Of a stretch of 9,693 nt of DNA, positions 1-6,657 are shown one piece after another. The position numbers and the translations under genes were made by a program. The stretch comes from an uncultured Ruminococcus sp. (lineage in GTDB: Bacteria > Bacillota > Clostridia > Oscillospirales > Ruminococcaceae), in contig CALGTV010000022.1 in assembly GCA_937902395.1 (NCBI GenBank), positions 1-9,693 of the forward strand. The letters are read 5' to 3'. Position 1 is the first letter of the stretch. The number at the start of each line of letters is the position of its first letter. The notes below the pieces were generated by a model, which saw only the letters and a list, made by a program, of their open reading frames with translations, made no database searches and was not told the DNA's origin.

Positions 1-490
1 CCCTTTACTGTATCAATTACCCATACTGCTTCACCCTCTGCAGGATCTACAGGAGTATCAACAGGCTCATCAATTATGATTGCACCGTTCTCAACCTTAA
101 CCTTTTCAGTGATAAGATTGCCGTTTGTATCAGATACTGTTACGTTTGCCCACTTTACAGGAATTGTGCCTGTTGCGTTTGCAGGAACGTCGTATGTGAT
201 AGTCATGATTACAGCCTTATCAGCTGCTGCACTGCCCTGACCCTTAGCCTGAGCAAATGCGAACTCATTTGTTGCAGCATTGTTTGTGATTGCTGCGTTA
301 CCATATGCTGCGCAAGGACCTGCTACCTTATTAAAGTCAGCGCCGTTTGCAGCGATCTCGAATGTAGCACCTGCTACTTCAAGAGTTGAATTACCCTTTA
401 CAAATACAGGAACTTCTACAGACTTACCGGGTGTACCCTTTACTGTATCAATTACCCATACTGCTTCACCCTCTGCAGGATCTACAGGAG
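1..490 (-). repeat. Start of the second-type cohesin tandem repeat, 435-bp period
   Basis: Bases 1-55 are identical to bases 436-490. They encode the inter-module linker (PVDPAEGEA) and the first strand of the next cohesin (VWVIDTVKG). The exact 435-bp (145-codon) spacing shows that second-type ScaB cohesins are tandem duplications with very little divergence at this junction. Confidence 0.9.
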
Positions 491-2147
491 GAATAACGGG
501 CTCTGTTGGATCTGGATTTGAAGCGCCAGCTTCCTTGATAATAAGCTTACCGGGATTAACATTAGCATCAAACTCGATAATCTTACCCATAGCTTCACTG
601 CCCTGCTCAACAACATGGAATCTTGAAAGATCAATGTCATATTCGCCAACAGCGATTGTACTTGGAATATCAAGTGTAAGTGTAACTACAGTTGCACCGT
701 CCTTGAAGCTCTGAGGATTCTCACTTGTATCTCTGCACTCACATCTGTAAGTAGAGCCTGAAAGAACCCAATTGGGATTGCCGTCAATAGCATAGTTTTT
801 CTTTTCAGTAACTTCTGCTGTGATACCAGCGGGAAGCTCTGCAATTTCGAATGTAAGTGTTGAACCCTTATGACCGCCTGCTTTAACAACGAAGTCAATA
901 TAAGGATCAACTGAATAGTCATCACCCTTAGTATATGTAAGAGTTGAACCATTGATTGAGAAGTCGTCAGGTGTAGTTGTATCAGAATCTACTGTTGAAC
1001 CCTGGCTAGGAGTTGTGTTTCCGCTATCCTTAATAATAACCTTACCGGGAACTACCTTAGCGTCAAACTCAATGATTTCTCCGCCCTGCTGGCTTCCCTG
1101 CTCAACAACGTGGAATCTCTTGAGGTCAATATCGTACTCACCTGCAGCGATATCACTTGGAATATCAAGTGTAAGTGTACAAACAATTTCGCCGTCATCA
1201 AAATTCTGAGGATCCTGATTAGCATCTCTACACTCACAGTTATATGTGTTTCCGTTAAGAGACCATGTAGGCTTTCCGGGAATTGCAAGGTTCTTCTTTT
1301 CAGTCATCGAATACTTGATGCCTGCAGGAAGTGTTGCAACGTCAAATACAAGAGTTGAACCCTTGTGGCCGCCAGACTGTACTGTGAAGTCGATGTATGC
1401 ATCTGTGTATGCATCACCAAGGTTGTATTCAAGCTTAGAACCTGTAACAACAAAGTCGCTCATTACATCTGATGAGTCGTTGTTATTATCGTCGTCATTA
1501 TTATCATCAGAAGGAGGATTTGTGTCATCACTTGTTCCGTCTCCCTTGATAATAACCTTACCTGGAACTACCTTAGCGTCGAACTCAATGATTTTACCAG
1601 CCTGCTGGCTTCCCTGTTCAACAACATGGAATCTGCTGAGGTTGATATCATATTCGCCTGCTGAGATATTGCTTGGAATATCAAGTGTAAGTGTGCAGAC
1701 AATTCCACCGTCCTCAAAATTCTGAGGATCCTGATTTGAGTCTCTGCACTCACAGTTGTATGTCTTGTTATTAAGTGACCATGTAGGCTTTCCGGGAATT
1801 GCGAGATTCTTCTTCTCAGTCATCGAATATGTGATGCCTGCAGGAAGATCGTCAACTTCAAATACGAGAGTTGAACCCTTGTGTCCGCCTGACTCTACTT
1901 TAAAATCAATGTATGCATCTGTGTATGCATCACCGAGATTATATTCAAGTGTAGTACCTGTTACAACGAAGTCATTCTGGACAGCATTTTTATCTGCAGC
2001 TCCGTCTATTACTTCCCCCATACTAACGTTAGGCTGCACAGCGGATACTCCGCCGGCAGCACTAACATTAAAGGAAGAAGCAAATGCACTCGTTACAAAT
2101 GAAGTACTCATAACGATAGACGTAACTGCTGCTAGCAGTTTCTTCAT
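1..2147 (-). CDS. scaB: ScaB-like cellulosomal scaffoldin, N-terminal part (3' end outside window)
   Basis: Extracellular scaffoldin that holds dockerin-bearing partners through repeated cohesins. An ATG at 2147 opens a frame that stays open for 715 codons to the window edge, preceded by an AAAGGA Shine-Dalgarno about 9 nt upstream. Residues 1-29 are a signal peptide (MKKLLAAVTSIV, probable cut near AFA). Three closely similar cohesin-type modules lie at about 58-201, 231-373 and 395-538, each starting DFxxxG, carrying a CECRD motif and ending VxPGK(V/L)IIK. A different cohesin type lies at about 560-693 (AVWVIDTVKGTPG start, GAIIID end), and a fifth module of that type starts near 705. Linkers are short: one very Asp/Asn-rich (about 202-228), one Ser/Thr-rich, others Pro/Glu. 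It lies 61 bp after scaA with no terminator between, so it is probably in the same operon. In R. flavefaciens the first ScaB cohesins resemble ScaA cohesins and the later ones bind the ScaA dockerin. The ScaB name rests on this architecture and gene order; the C-terminal X-dockerin expected of ScaB cannot be seen. Confidence 0.88.
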   Translation of the reverse strand, partial: MKKLLAAVTSIVMSTSFVTSAFASSFNVSAAGGVSAVQPNVSMGEVIDGAADKNAVQNDFVVTGTTLEYNLGDAYTDAYIDFKVESGGHKGSTLVFEVDDLPAGITYSMTEKKNLAIPGKPTWSLNNKTYNCECRDSNQDPQNFEDGGIVCTLTLDIPSNISAGEYDINLSRFHVVEQGSQQAGKIIEFDAKVVPGKVIIKGDGTSDDTNPPSDDNNDDDNNNDSSDVMSDFVVTGSKLEYNLGDAYTDAYIDFTVQSGGHKGSTLVFDVATLPAGIKYSMTEKKNLAIPGKPTWSLNGNTYNCECRDANQDPQNFDDGEIVCTLTLDIPSDIAAGEYDIDLKRFHVVEQGSQQGGEIIEFDAKVVPGKVIIKDSGNTTPSQGSTVDSDTTTPDDFSINGSTLTYTKGDDYSVDPYIDFVVKAGGHKGSTLTFEIAELPAGITAEVTEKKNYAIDGNPNWVLSGSTYRCECRDTSENPQSFKDGATVVTLTLDIPSTIAVGEYDIDLSRFHVVEQGSEAMGKIIEFDANVNPGKLIIKEAGASNPDPTEPVIPPVDPAEGEAVWVIDTVKGTPGKSVEVPVFVKGNSTLEVAGATFEIAANGADFNKVAGPCAAYGNAAITNNAATNEFAFAQAKGQGSAAADKAVIMTITYDVPANATGTIPVKWANVTVSDTNGNLITEKVKVENGAIIIDEPVDTPVDPAEGEAVWVIDTVK
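534..1980 (-). repeat. Three tandem ScaA-type cohesin-coding repeats
   Basis: Three units of about 143-144 codons encode near-identical cohesins separated by unrelated linkers; the common C-terminal KVIIK/KLIIK motif recurs 172 and then 165 codons apart. Long stretches match almost base for base, for example the blocks encoding GGHKGSTLVF and FHVVEQGS. A fourth copy of the same unit lies in scaA (about 2527-2958). The third unit is the most diverged: it reads YRCECRD for YNCECRD and lacks the Cys of the IVCTLTL strand. Confidence 0.9.
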
Positions 2148-2208
2148 TTGTGCATTTCCTTTCCGAGCATTTCGCTCTATTTAATTTCTAAAGGAGCGTA
2201 TGTCTTAA

Positions 2209-3855
2209 TTACTTAAGATCAGCAGCTTTGCAAGGAAGGTTTACGAGGTGTACGAGGCTCTGGATGATAGCCTTAGAGTCGTTCTCGTCAGGTGTACCAG
2301 CCTTAGCGTCGCAGCAGTCAGCATTGATCTTGCCCTGTGCTGTGAGGTTGTAAGCAGAATTATCGTTGAGCCACTTGTTAAGAACAACAACGTCAGCAAT
2401 ATTTACCTTACCGTCGCAGTTAGAGTCACCGTAAAGAACGTCACCAACAGGTGTTGTAGTTGTTGTAGTGTCGTCTCCGCCTACAGGCTTTGTAGTTGTT
2501 GTAACCTTAGGCTCTTCACCACTACTCTTGATAATAACCTTACCGGGAACTACCTTAGCGTCGAATTCAACGATCTCGCCGCCCTGCTGGCTTCCCTGCT
2601 CAACAACGTGGAATCTGCTGAGGTTGATATCGTACTCGCCTGCAGCGATGTCAGAAGGAATATCGAGTGTAAGTGTGCAAACGATCTCGCCGTCTACGAA
2701 GTTCTGAGGATCCTGGTTAGCATCTCTACATTCGCAGTTGTATGTCTGACCGTTAAGACCCCATGTGGGCTTGCCAGGAATTGCAAGGTTCTTCTTCTCT
2801 GTCATAGAGTACTTGATACCTGCAGGAAGAGCGTCAACCTCAAATACGAGAGTTGAACCCTTGTGTCCGCCGGACTGTACCTTGAAGTCGATGTATGCAT
2901 CCTTGTACTCGTCGCCCTTCTTATACTTGAGCTCGGAACCTGTAACAACGAAATCACCCTGAACGTCTGTGCTGCCGTCATCAACAGGCTTTGTTGTTGT
3001 AGGAGCAGGCTTTGTTGTTGTAGGAGCAGGCTTTGTTGTTGTTACTGCAGGCTTTGTTGTATCCTTAGAATCGCCCTCAATTGTGATTGTAAGGCTCTTG
3101 CAAACGAGATTATCCTTAGCAGCAGCATATACAAGACCAGCCTGATTGCTCTCGATCATTGTGGAGTATACGTTAGGATACTTCTCATCGGGAACCATGT
3201 TGATGAAATCGATTGTGTATGTACCAGCGGGTGTACCCTTAGCAAAGTTTACATCGAATACATAGCAGGGGAAATCATCTGAAGCTGCACCTGTCCACTC
3301 ATAAGCACCGCCGCCTTCTGTAGGCTGAGCCCATACGAATGAACCCCAAGCGTTCTTGAAGTTCTGTGAATCCTGCTTAAGGTCGAGCATACATGTGTAG
3401 CTGCCTAAAGGATAGAAGTTTACTTCTGTTCTGCCCTTTTCAAGAGAACCTTCCCAACCGGGGATAAGAGCAAAATCAAAATCGCCGTCAGGTGTTGATA
3501 CCTTCTGCTCAGATGTGAAGTACTCAGTAGAGCCGGGGATATAAGGATTAGGACCGAAAGTAACATACTTATTGGAAGCATCTCCGTCCTTAGAAGAGAT
3601 ACCAAAACTTGTACGGATTGACTTAGTGTCGTTTGTCTTTTCTACATAGTAAAGACCTACAGGGATTGTAACGTCACCAGCTGCGATATCAGCAGCAGAA
3701 ATTGTAGTGCTTACTGCACTACCGTCCTTATTAACATAAGGTCTGAGCTCAACAGTCTTTGATGCCTCAGCAGCAACTGCAGCAAAAGGAATAGCTGAGC
3801 CTACTAATGATGCAACCATCGCCATAGCGGAAGCTGCAGAAATAAATTTCTTCAT
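2209..3855 (-). CDS. scaA: ScaA-like scaffoldin (two cohesin modules plus dockerin)
   Basis: Secreted 548-aa scaffoldin. Residues 1-29 are a signal peptide. Residues about 35-262 form a large beta-rich module that I read as a divergent cohesin: YTC...QDSQNF at 153-166 and CYVFDVNFAKGTPAGTYTIDF at 197-217 match the canonical cohesin motifs downstream. A Thr/Pro/Lys linker with TTTKPAP repeats spans about 263-297. Residues 300-443 are a canonical cohesin almost identical to ScaB modules 1-3. A Thr-rich linker follows, then a dockerin at about 473-540. Its first calcium loop, 477-488, is canonical (Asp477, Asn479, Asp481, Asn485, Asp488). The second loop, from Asp513, is atypical, with CCDAKAG and extra residues before Asp523/Asp526. 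In R. flavefaciens the ScaA dockerin binds ScaB and its cohesins bind enzymes or ScaC. It starts 109 bp after scaC, with AAAGGAA 9 nt before the ATG, and no terminator lies between. Strain 17 ScaA has three cohesins; I see one canonical plus one divergent. Confidence 0.9.
   Translation of the reverse strand: MKKFISAASAMAMVASLVGSAIPFAAVAAEASKTVELRPYVNKDGSAVSTTISAADIAAGDVTIPVGLYYVEKTNDTKSIRTSFGISSKDGDASNKYVTFGPNPYIPGSTEYFTSEQKVSTPDGDFDFALIPGWEGSLEKGRTEVNFYPLGSYTCMLDLKQDSQNFKNAWGSFVWAQPTEGGGAYEWTGAASDDFPCYVFDVNFAKGTPAGTYTIDFINMVPDEKYPNVYSTMIESNQAGLVYAAAKDNLVCKSLTITIEGDSKDTTKPAVTTTKPAPTTTKPAPTTTKPVDDGSTDVQGDFVVTGSELKYKKGDEYKDAYIDFKVQSGGHKGSTLVFEVDALPAGIKYSMTEKKNLAIPGKPTWGLNGQTYNCECRDANQDPQNFVDGEIVCTLTLDIPSDIAAGEYDINLSRFHVVEQGSQQGGEIVEFDAKVVPGKVIIKSSGEEPKVTTTTKPVGGDDTTTTTTPVGDVLYGDSNCDGKVNIADVVVLNKWLNDNSAYNLTAQGKINADCCDAKAGTPDENDSKAIIQSLVHLVNLPCKAADLK
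2986..3069 (-). repeat. 21-bp direct repeats encoding the ScaA Thr-Pro linker
   Basis: The plus-strand block aggctttgttgttgt recurs at 2986, 3007 and 3028, and a shortened copy starts at 3049, all at exact 21-bp spacing. It encodes TTTKPAP-type linker units between the two ScaA modules. Such linkers are flexible, are often O-glycosylated in cellulosomes, and vary in copy number. Confidence 0.85.
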
Positions 3856-3964
3856 TTGTAATAATTCCTTTCTTTTAGGTTTTTTAACCTATTAATAACT
3901 TATAGATTGGGTTTGTATTGCTTGTAAGGGGGACAAATCAGATAATCTTTGGAATGATCAGCAA

Positions 3965-4807
3965 TTAAAGCTTATCAATAAGACCTGCGTCAAGAAGCTT
4001 AATCTGTACAGCATCTGCTGCTGTGATACCAGCGGGCTCGACAACGTCGCCGTTAGCTGCACCTTCAGCTGAGAGACCGTACTTATCACTGTTTCCTACA
4101 GCCTGAAGAATCGCAGTTGCATCAGCAATTGTAACCTTACCGTCGCAGTTTGCGTCACCCTTAAGGGTTACATCAGCGGGCGGATCAACAACGCTTGAAT
4201 CGCCGCCAACAGTTACAAGACCTGAAACTGTCTCAACTTCATAGGAAACCTTTTCGCCGTCCTTGTTGAGATAACCACAGTCAATTGTGTCATTCATAAC
4301 ACCAGACTCTGTGTTTGTAAATCTCTTTACAGGAACAATCTTGATTTCAGACTTTGCTCCGTTTTTCGCGTTTGAAGCTACTGTACCCTTAACAGTACAC
4401 AGAATGCCCTCGCCTTTAAGCCAGTATGATGCATCATCAAGAGATGTTGACCACATAATGCTGGCAGAGCCCTCATCATTCTCTAAGTAGCTGCTAAAGG
4501 TGGGAATAAGTGATGCTGACGGATCGGTTGTACCTGCACCGTTTTCTGCGAGAGGACCAGCAGTAATCTCATCAACTGTGATTATAGACTTGTCAAACTC
4601 GATAGAAAAGTTACAACCTCTTATACCTGTTTCAGGTATATCCGCAAGTGTCACCTCCACTTCAAACGTCTCACCTGCATTGGCTGTTGCCTTGCCGGCG
4701 CTAATCAGCACTGTTTCGCCAGCCGCAGAAGCCGGAATCAGTGAGCATACAGAAAGTGAAAGCATTGCTGCTGCCATTGTTCCGATGACTATCTTTTTTG
4801 TCTTCAT
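3965..4807 (-). CDS. scaC: ScaC-like adaptor scaffoldin (one cohesin plus one dockerin)
   Basis: Secreted 280-aa adaptor. The start at 4807 is chosen because AGGAGG lies 7 nt upstream; an in-frame ATG 12 codons earlier lacks such a site and precedes the Shine-Dalgarno. Residues 1-29 are a signal peptide (MKTKKIVIGT... cut near ASA). Residues about 32-201 are a cohesin: ISAGKATANAGETFEVEVTL opening, GIRGCNFSIEFD, ILCTVKGTV, GLVTVGG end. After a linker of only about 12 residues comes a dockerin at 214-275. Loop 1, 218-229, is canonical (Asp218, Asn220, Asp222, Thr226, Asp229). Loop 2, 254-265, has the divergent DVVEPAGITAAD form. In R. flavefaciens ScaC docks on ScaA-type cohesins and presents a cohesin of another specificity, widening the enzyme repertoire. 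It is the first gene of the scaC-scaA-scaB run and carries a long structured leader. Confidence 0.9.
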   Translation of the reverse strand: MKTKKIVIGTMAAAMLSLSVCSLIPASAAGETVLISAGKATANAGETFEVEVTLADIPETGIRGCNFSIEFDKSIITVDEITAGPLAENGAGTTDPSASLIPTFSSYLENDEGSASIMWSTSLDDASYWLKGEGILCTVKGTVASNAKNGAKSEIKIVPVKRFTNTESGVMNDTIDCGYLNKDGEKVSYEVETVSGLVTVGGDSSVVDPPADVTLKGDANCDGKVTIADATAILQAVGNSDKYGLSAEGAANGDVVEPAGITAADAVQIKLLDAGLIDKL

Positions 4808-5027
4808 TTTTTTTCCTCCTTTTTCATTAATGTTATATAACAAAGGAACATAAGCCCCTTTAATTATATCTTGTCTTACACCGGCATTTCAAAAATGCCA
4901 CAGATACCGGACTTTGTTCAGTCCTCTGTATCATGAACAAACATTATTTTCCACTAACGCAGTTTCAGCATAAGACGCATCACACTGCCGTGATGAGAAG
5001 TTAATCCCAGTTTCTATATTTATTCAT
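4808..5027 (-). promoter_or_regulatory. Long structured 5' leader of the sca operon
   Basis: About 220 nt separate the predicted transcription start from the scaC ATG. On the transcript I see three separate hairpins. One has a 6-bp perfect stem with a 6-nt loop (4978-4983 with 4990-4995). A two-part stem follows (outer 4903-4907 with 4928-4932, inner 4909-4913 with 4920-4924). The third is a 7-bp perfect stem with a 3-nt loop (4883-4889 with 4893-4899). Nearer the gene, TCCTTT (4842-4847) can pair with the Shine-Dalgarno AAAGGA (4817-4822), and its CCTTT can alternatively pair with an upstream AAAGG (4857-4861). I do not recognise a known riboswitch class. No open frame with a ribosome site was found here. 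Confidence 0.5.
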
Positions 5028-5033
5028 GATTTT

Positions 5034-5062
5034 ATTATATATCAAGTCTTTAAAAAAGTAAA
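5034..5062 (-). promoter_or_regulatory. Predicted sigma-A promoter of the sca operon
   Basis: On the minus strand TTTACT (5057-5062) is followed after 17 bp by a perfect TATAAT (5034-5039). The -35 matches TTGACA at four of six positions. An overlapping alternative is TTGATA plus TAAATA. Confidence 0.55.
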
Positions 5063-5190
5063 TAGGTTTATATTCTTTTTGGTATTTTAAATAAACGAAC
5101 ACTTGTGTTTTTGCACAGTTTGCACAATCCATTTAAGCTGATTATTTTAGTTTTTTAAGTGATATATGAATGTTCTGTGAATATGTTCGT

Positions 5191-6462
5191 CTACTTATCA
5201 AGTTTTTGGAATTCCTTCGGGATTGCATTGTCGATTATCTCGTTAAGGATATCATAACTGAAATAATTATATGTTCCCGCAGGTATTGCAGAAGATATAC
5301 CATGAACCGCTGCCATTTCGGGAGTATACATGCTATAAGGGTATACACGGAGATTTGCAAACTCTCCAGCTTCATAGTGAATAATGTTCGGAATAACTCC
5401 CACATTTTCCAAGCTAACCGCTCCTGTATCACCGTCCACTACAATATCAAAATCGGGCATTTCTCCCACAAGATTGAAATTATCTGTTTGACAGCATATA
5501 AAATTACCCATAGAGTAGAACACAAATCCCTTTGTGCCGTCCTCTCGCTCAATCCATTCCATAGTCTGAGCTGTATGTGTATGAGCGCCCAGTATAACAT
5601 CTGCGCCCCAGTTGACCATTTGATTTGCAAGGGCAATTCTATCCTCAGATACAAAAGTTGTATCCTCTCCGCCCCAATGTGCTGCAACGATTACAGCATC
5701 GGCAATTTCTTTTGCCTCTTTAATCTGGCGCTCAATAACATCTGTTTCGTGATTCATTACAACTCTCAAAGGTGAGTCATAAGGAATTTCAAAACCGTTG
5801 AGATGCTCCGCGTATGAAAGAAAAGCGATTTTAACGCCGTTTACTTCACGGATACGGATATTATTTGAATCTTCTTCATTAAGATATGCGCCAAGTACTG
5901 TTAAATCATGAGCCGCTGCCTTATCATTCCAGAAATTTATGGATTCAATAGTAGCTGACGCACCGAAATCAAGAAGATGATTATTTGCCATTGTGAAAAC
6001 ATCAAATCCTAAATCAATTACAGCGTCTGCAACTTCCGGAGGCGAATTGAACAGCAGTGCGCCGCCGTTTGCACCTCTTATCTCGTTGCTCTGACTAATG
6101 ATAGTTTCCTGATTTAGAATAGCAAGGTCAGCGCCCTCAATAAGATATTTTACATTTTCATAAAGGGGCTTGAAGTTGAAGTTTTCCCCAGGTCCTGCAA
6201 GTCTTTCGGCATTTTTGTATACAGAATAGTGTATGAGATTATCACCTGCTGCGATTACATGGACACGCTTATCCTCAGATACAGGCTCTGTGGGCGGTTC
6301 AGTAGCCACAGGTTCTACGGGAGTTTCTGTTACTGTCTGTGAAAGCTCCTCATCTGTATTTTCTCCGAATTTGCCAACTACTTTTGTTGAACAAGGTGTA
6401 CATGAGAAAAACAAAGCAGCCAATGCCGTCATAGAGGCGGCAAATTTTTTTCCTAAATTCAT
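5191..6462 (-). CDS. CapA-family (PGA_cap) metallophosphatase-like lipoprotein
   Basis: Probable surface-anchored member of the CapA / poly-gamma-glutamate capsule synthesis family, which has a calcineurin-like metallophosphatase fold; the substrate is unknown. The start at 6462 is chosen because GAGGAG lies about 6 nt upstream; an ATG 11 codons earlier has no ribosome site. The 423-aa product begins MNLGKKFAAS with a hydrophobic segment and FFSC at 18-21, a loose lipobox with Cys21 as candidate lipid attachment. A Pro/Thr/Glu-rich spacer (about 36-64) precedes the domain. Metal-site motifs are in order: AAGDNLIH at 71-78, LNQET at 116-120, ANNH at 159-162, AHWGGED at 261-267 and GAHTHT at 292-297. 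It has its own promoter and no close partner; no other capsule or gamma-glutamyl synthesis genes are in the window, so a role in polymer synthesis is not supported beyond family membership. Confidence 0.88.
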   Translation of the reverse strand: MNLGKKFAASMTALAALFFSCTPCSTKVVGKFGENTDEELSQTVTETPVEPVATEPPTEPVSEDKRVHVIAAGDNLIHYSVYKNAERLAGPGENFNFKPLYENVKYLIEGADLAILNQETIISQSNEIRGANGGALLFNSPPEVADAVIDLGFDVFTMANNHLLDFGASATIESINFWNDKAAAHDLTVLGAYLNEEDSNNIRIREVNGVKIAFLSYAEHLNGFEIPYDSPLRVVMNHETDVIERQIKEAKEIADAVIVAAHWGGEDTTFVSEDRIALANQMVNWGADVILGAHTHTAQTMEWIEREDGTKGFVFYSMGNFICCQTDNFNLVGEMPDFDIVVDGDTGAVSLENVGVIPNIIHYEAGEFANLRVYPYSMYTPEMAAVHGISSAIPAGTYNYFSYDILNEIIDNAIPKEFQKLDK

Positions 6463-6518
6463 TAAAGTCTCCTCTTTCACTTTAACAAAACGCACATATT
6501 TTTCTTCGCTCCACTTTT

Positions 6519-6547
6519 ATTATAGCATATTAATATCATTTTTGCAA
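6519..6547 (-). promoter_or_regulatory. Predicted sigma-A promoter of the capA-like gene
   Basis: On the minus strand TTGCAA (6542-6547), a 17-bp spacer and a perfect TATAAT (6519-6524). A TTGACA (6549-6554) lies just upstream and could serve as -35 for TAATAT with a 16-bp spacer. This gives a short leader of about 50 nt. Confidence 0.7.
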
Positions 6548-6592
6548 TTGTCAAATTGCGTTTTCTGCTGATTTTTTATGCTTTATTTTTGA

Positions 6593-6616
6593 TATATTGC
6601 CTCATTTCGCAATATA
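6593..6616. repeat. Inverted repeat, 8-bp perfect stem
   Basis: TATATTGC (6593-6600) and GCAATATA (6609-6616) flank an 8-nt loop. It sits between dusB and the capA-like promoter. Neither strand has a T-run after it, so it is not a clear terminator; it could be an RNA 3'-end stabilising hairpin for dusB or an operator. Confidence 0.5.
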
Positions 6617-6630
6617 CCGTTATTTTCGGC

Positions 6631-6657
6631 ACTTCGTTATATTTAACGAAGTTTTTT
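6631..6657 (+). terminator. Terminator-like hairpin oriented on the plus strand at the dusB 3' end
   Basis: A perfect 9-bp stem, acttcgtta (6631-6639) with taacgaagt (6644-6652), has a 4-nt loop and runs directly into T6 on the plus strand (6652-6657), touching the dusB stop codon. On the minus strand the stem is followed by GCCGAAAATAAC, with no T-run. It is an intrinsic terminator for plus-strand transcription, although no plus-strand gene lies upstream. On the dusB transcript it can still act as a 3' hairpin. Confidence 0.6.

Noticed and set aside
1246..1725. Long plus-strand open frame opposite the ScaB cohesins
   Set aside because: It mirrors the repeated cohesin coding strand, recurs at each repeat, and has no ribosome site; the minus-strand frame has clear cohesin motifs.
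2248..2856. 202-codon plus-strand frame opposite scaA
   Set aside because: It is the shadow of the dockerin and cohesin coding region; Val/Leu/Cys-rich product without family features and no Shine-Dalgarno.
2986..3069. Regular 21-bp repeats as a possible CRISPR-like array
   Set aside because: They are in frame within scaA and encode TTTKPAP linker units, with no spacers.
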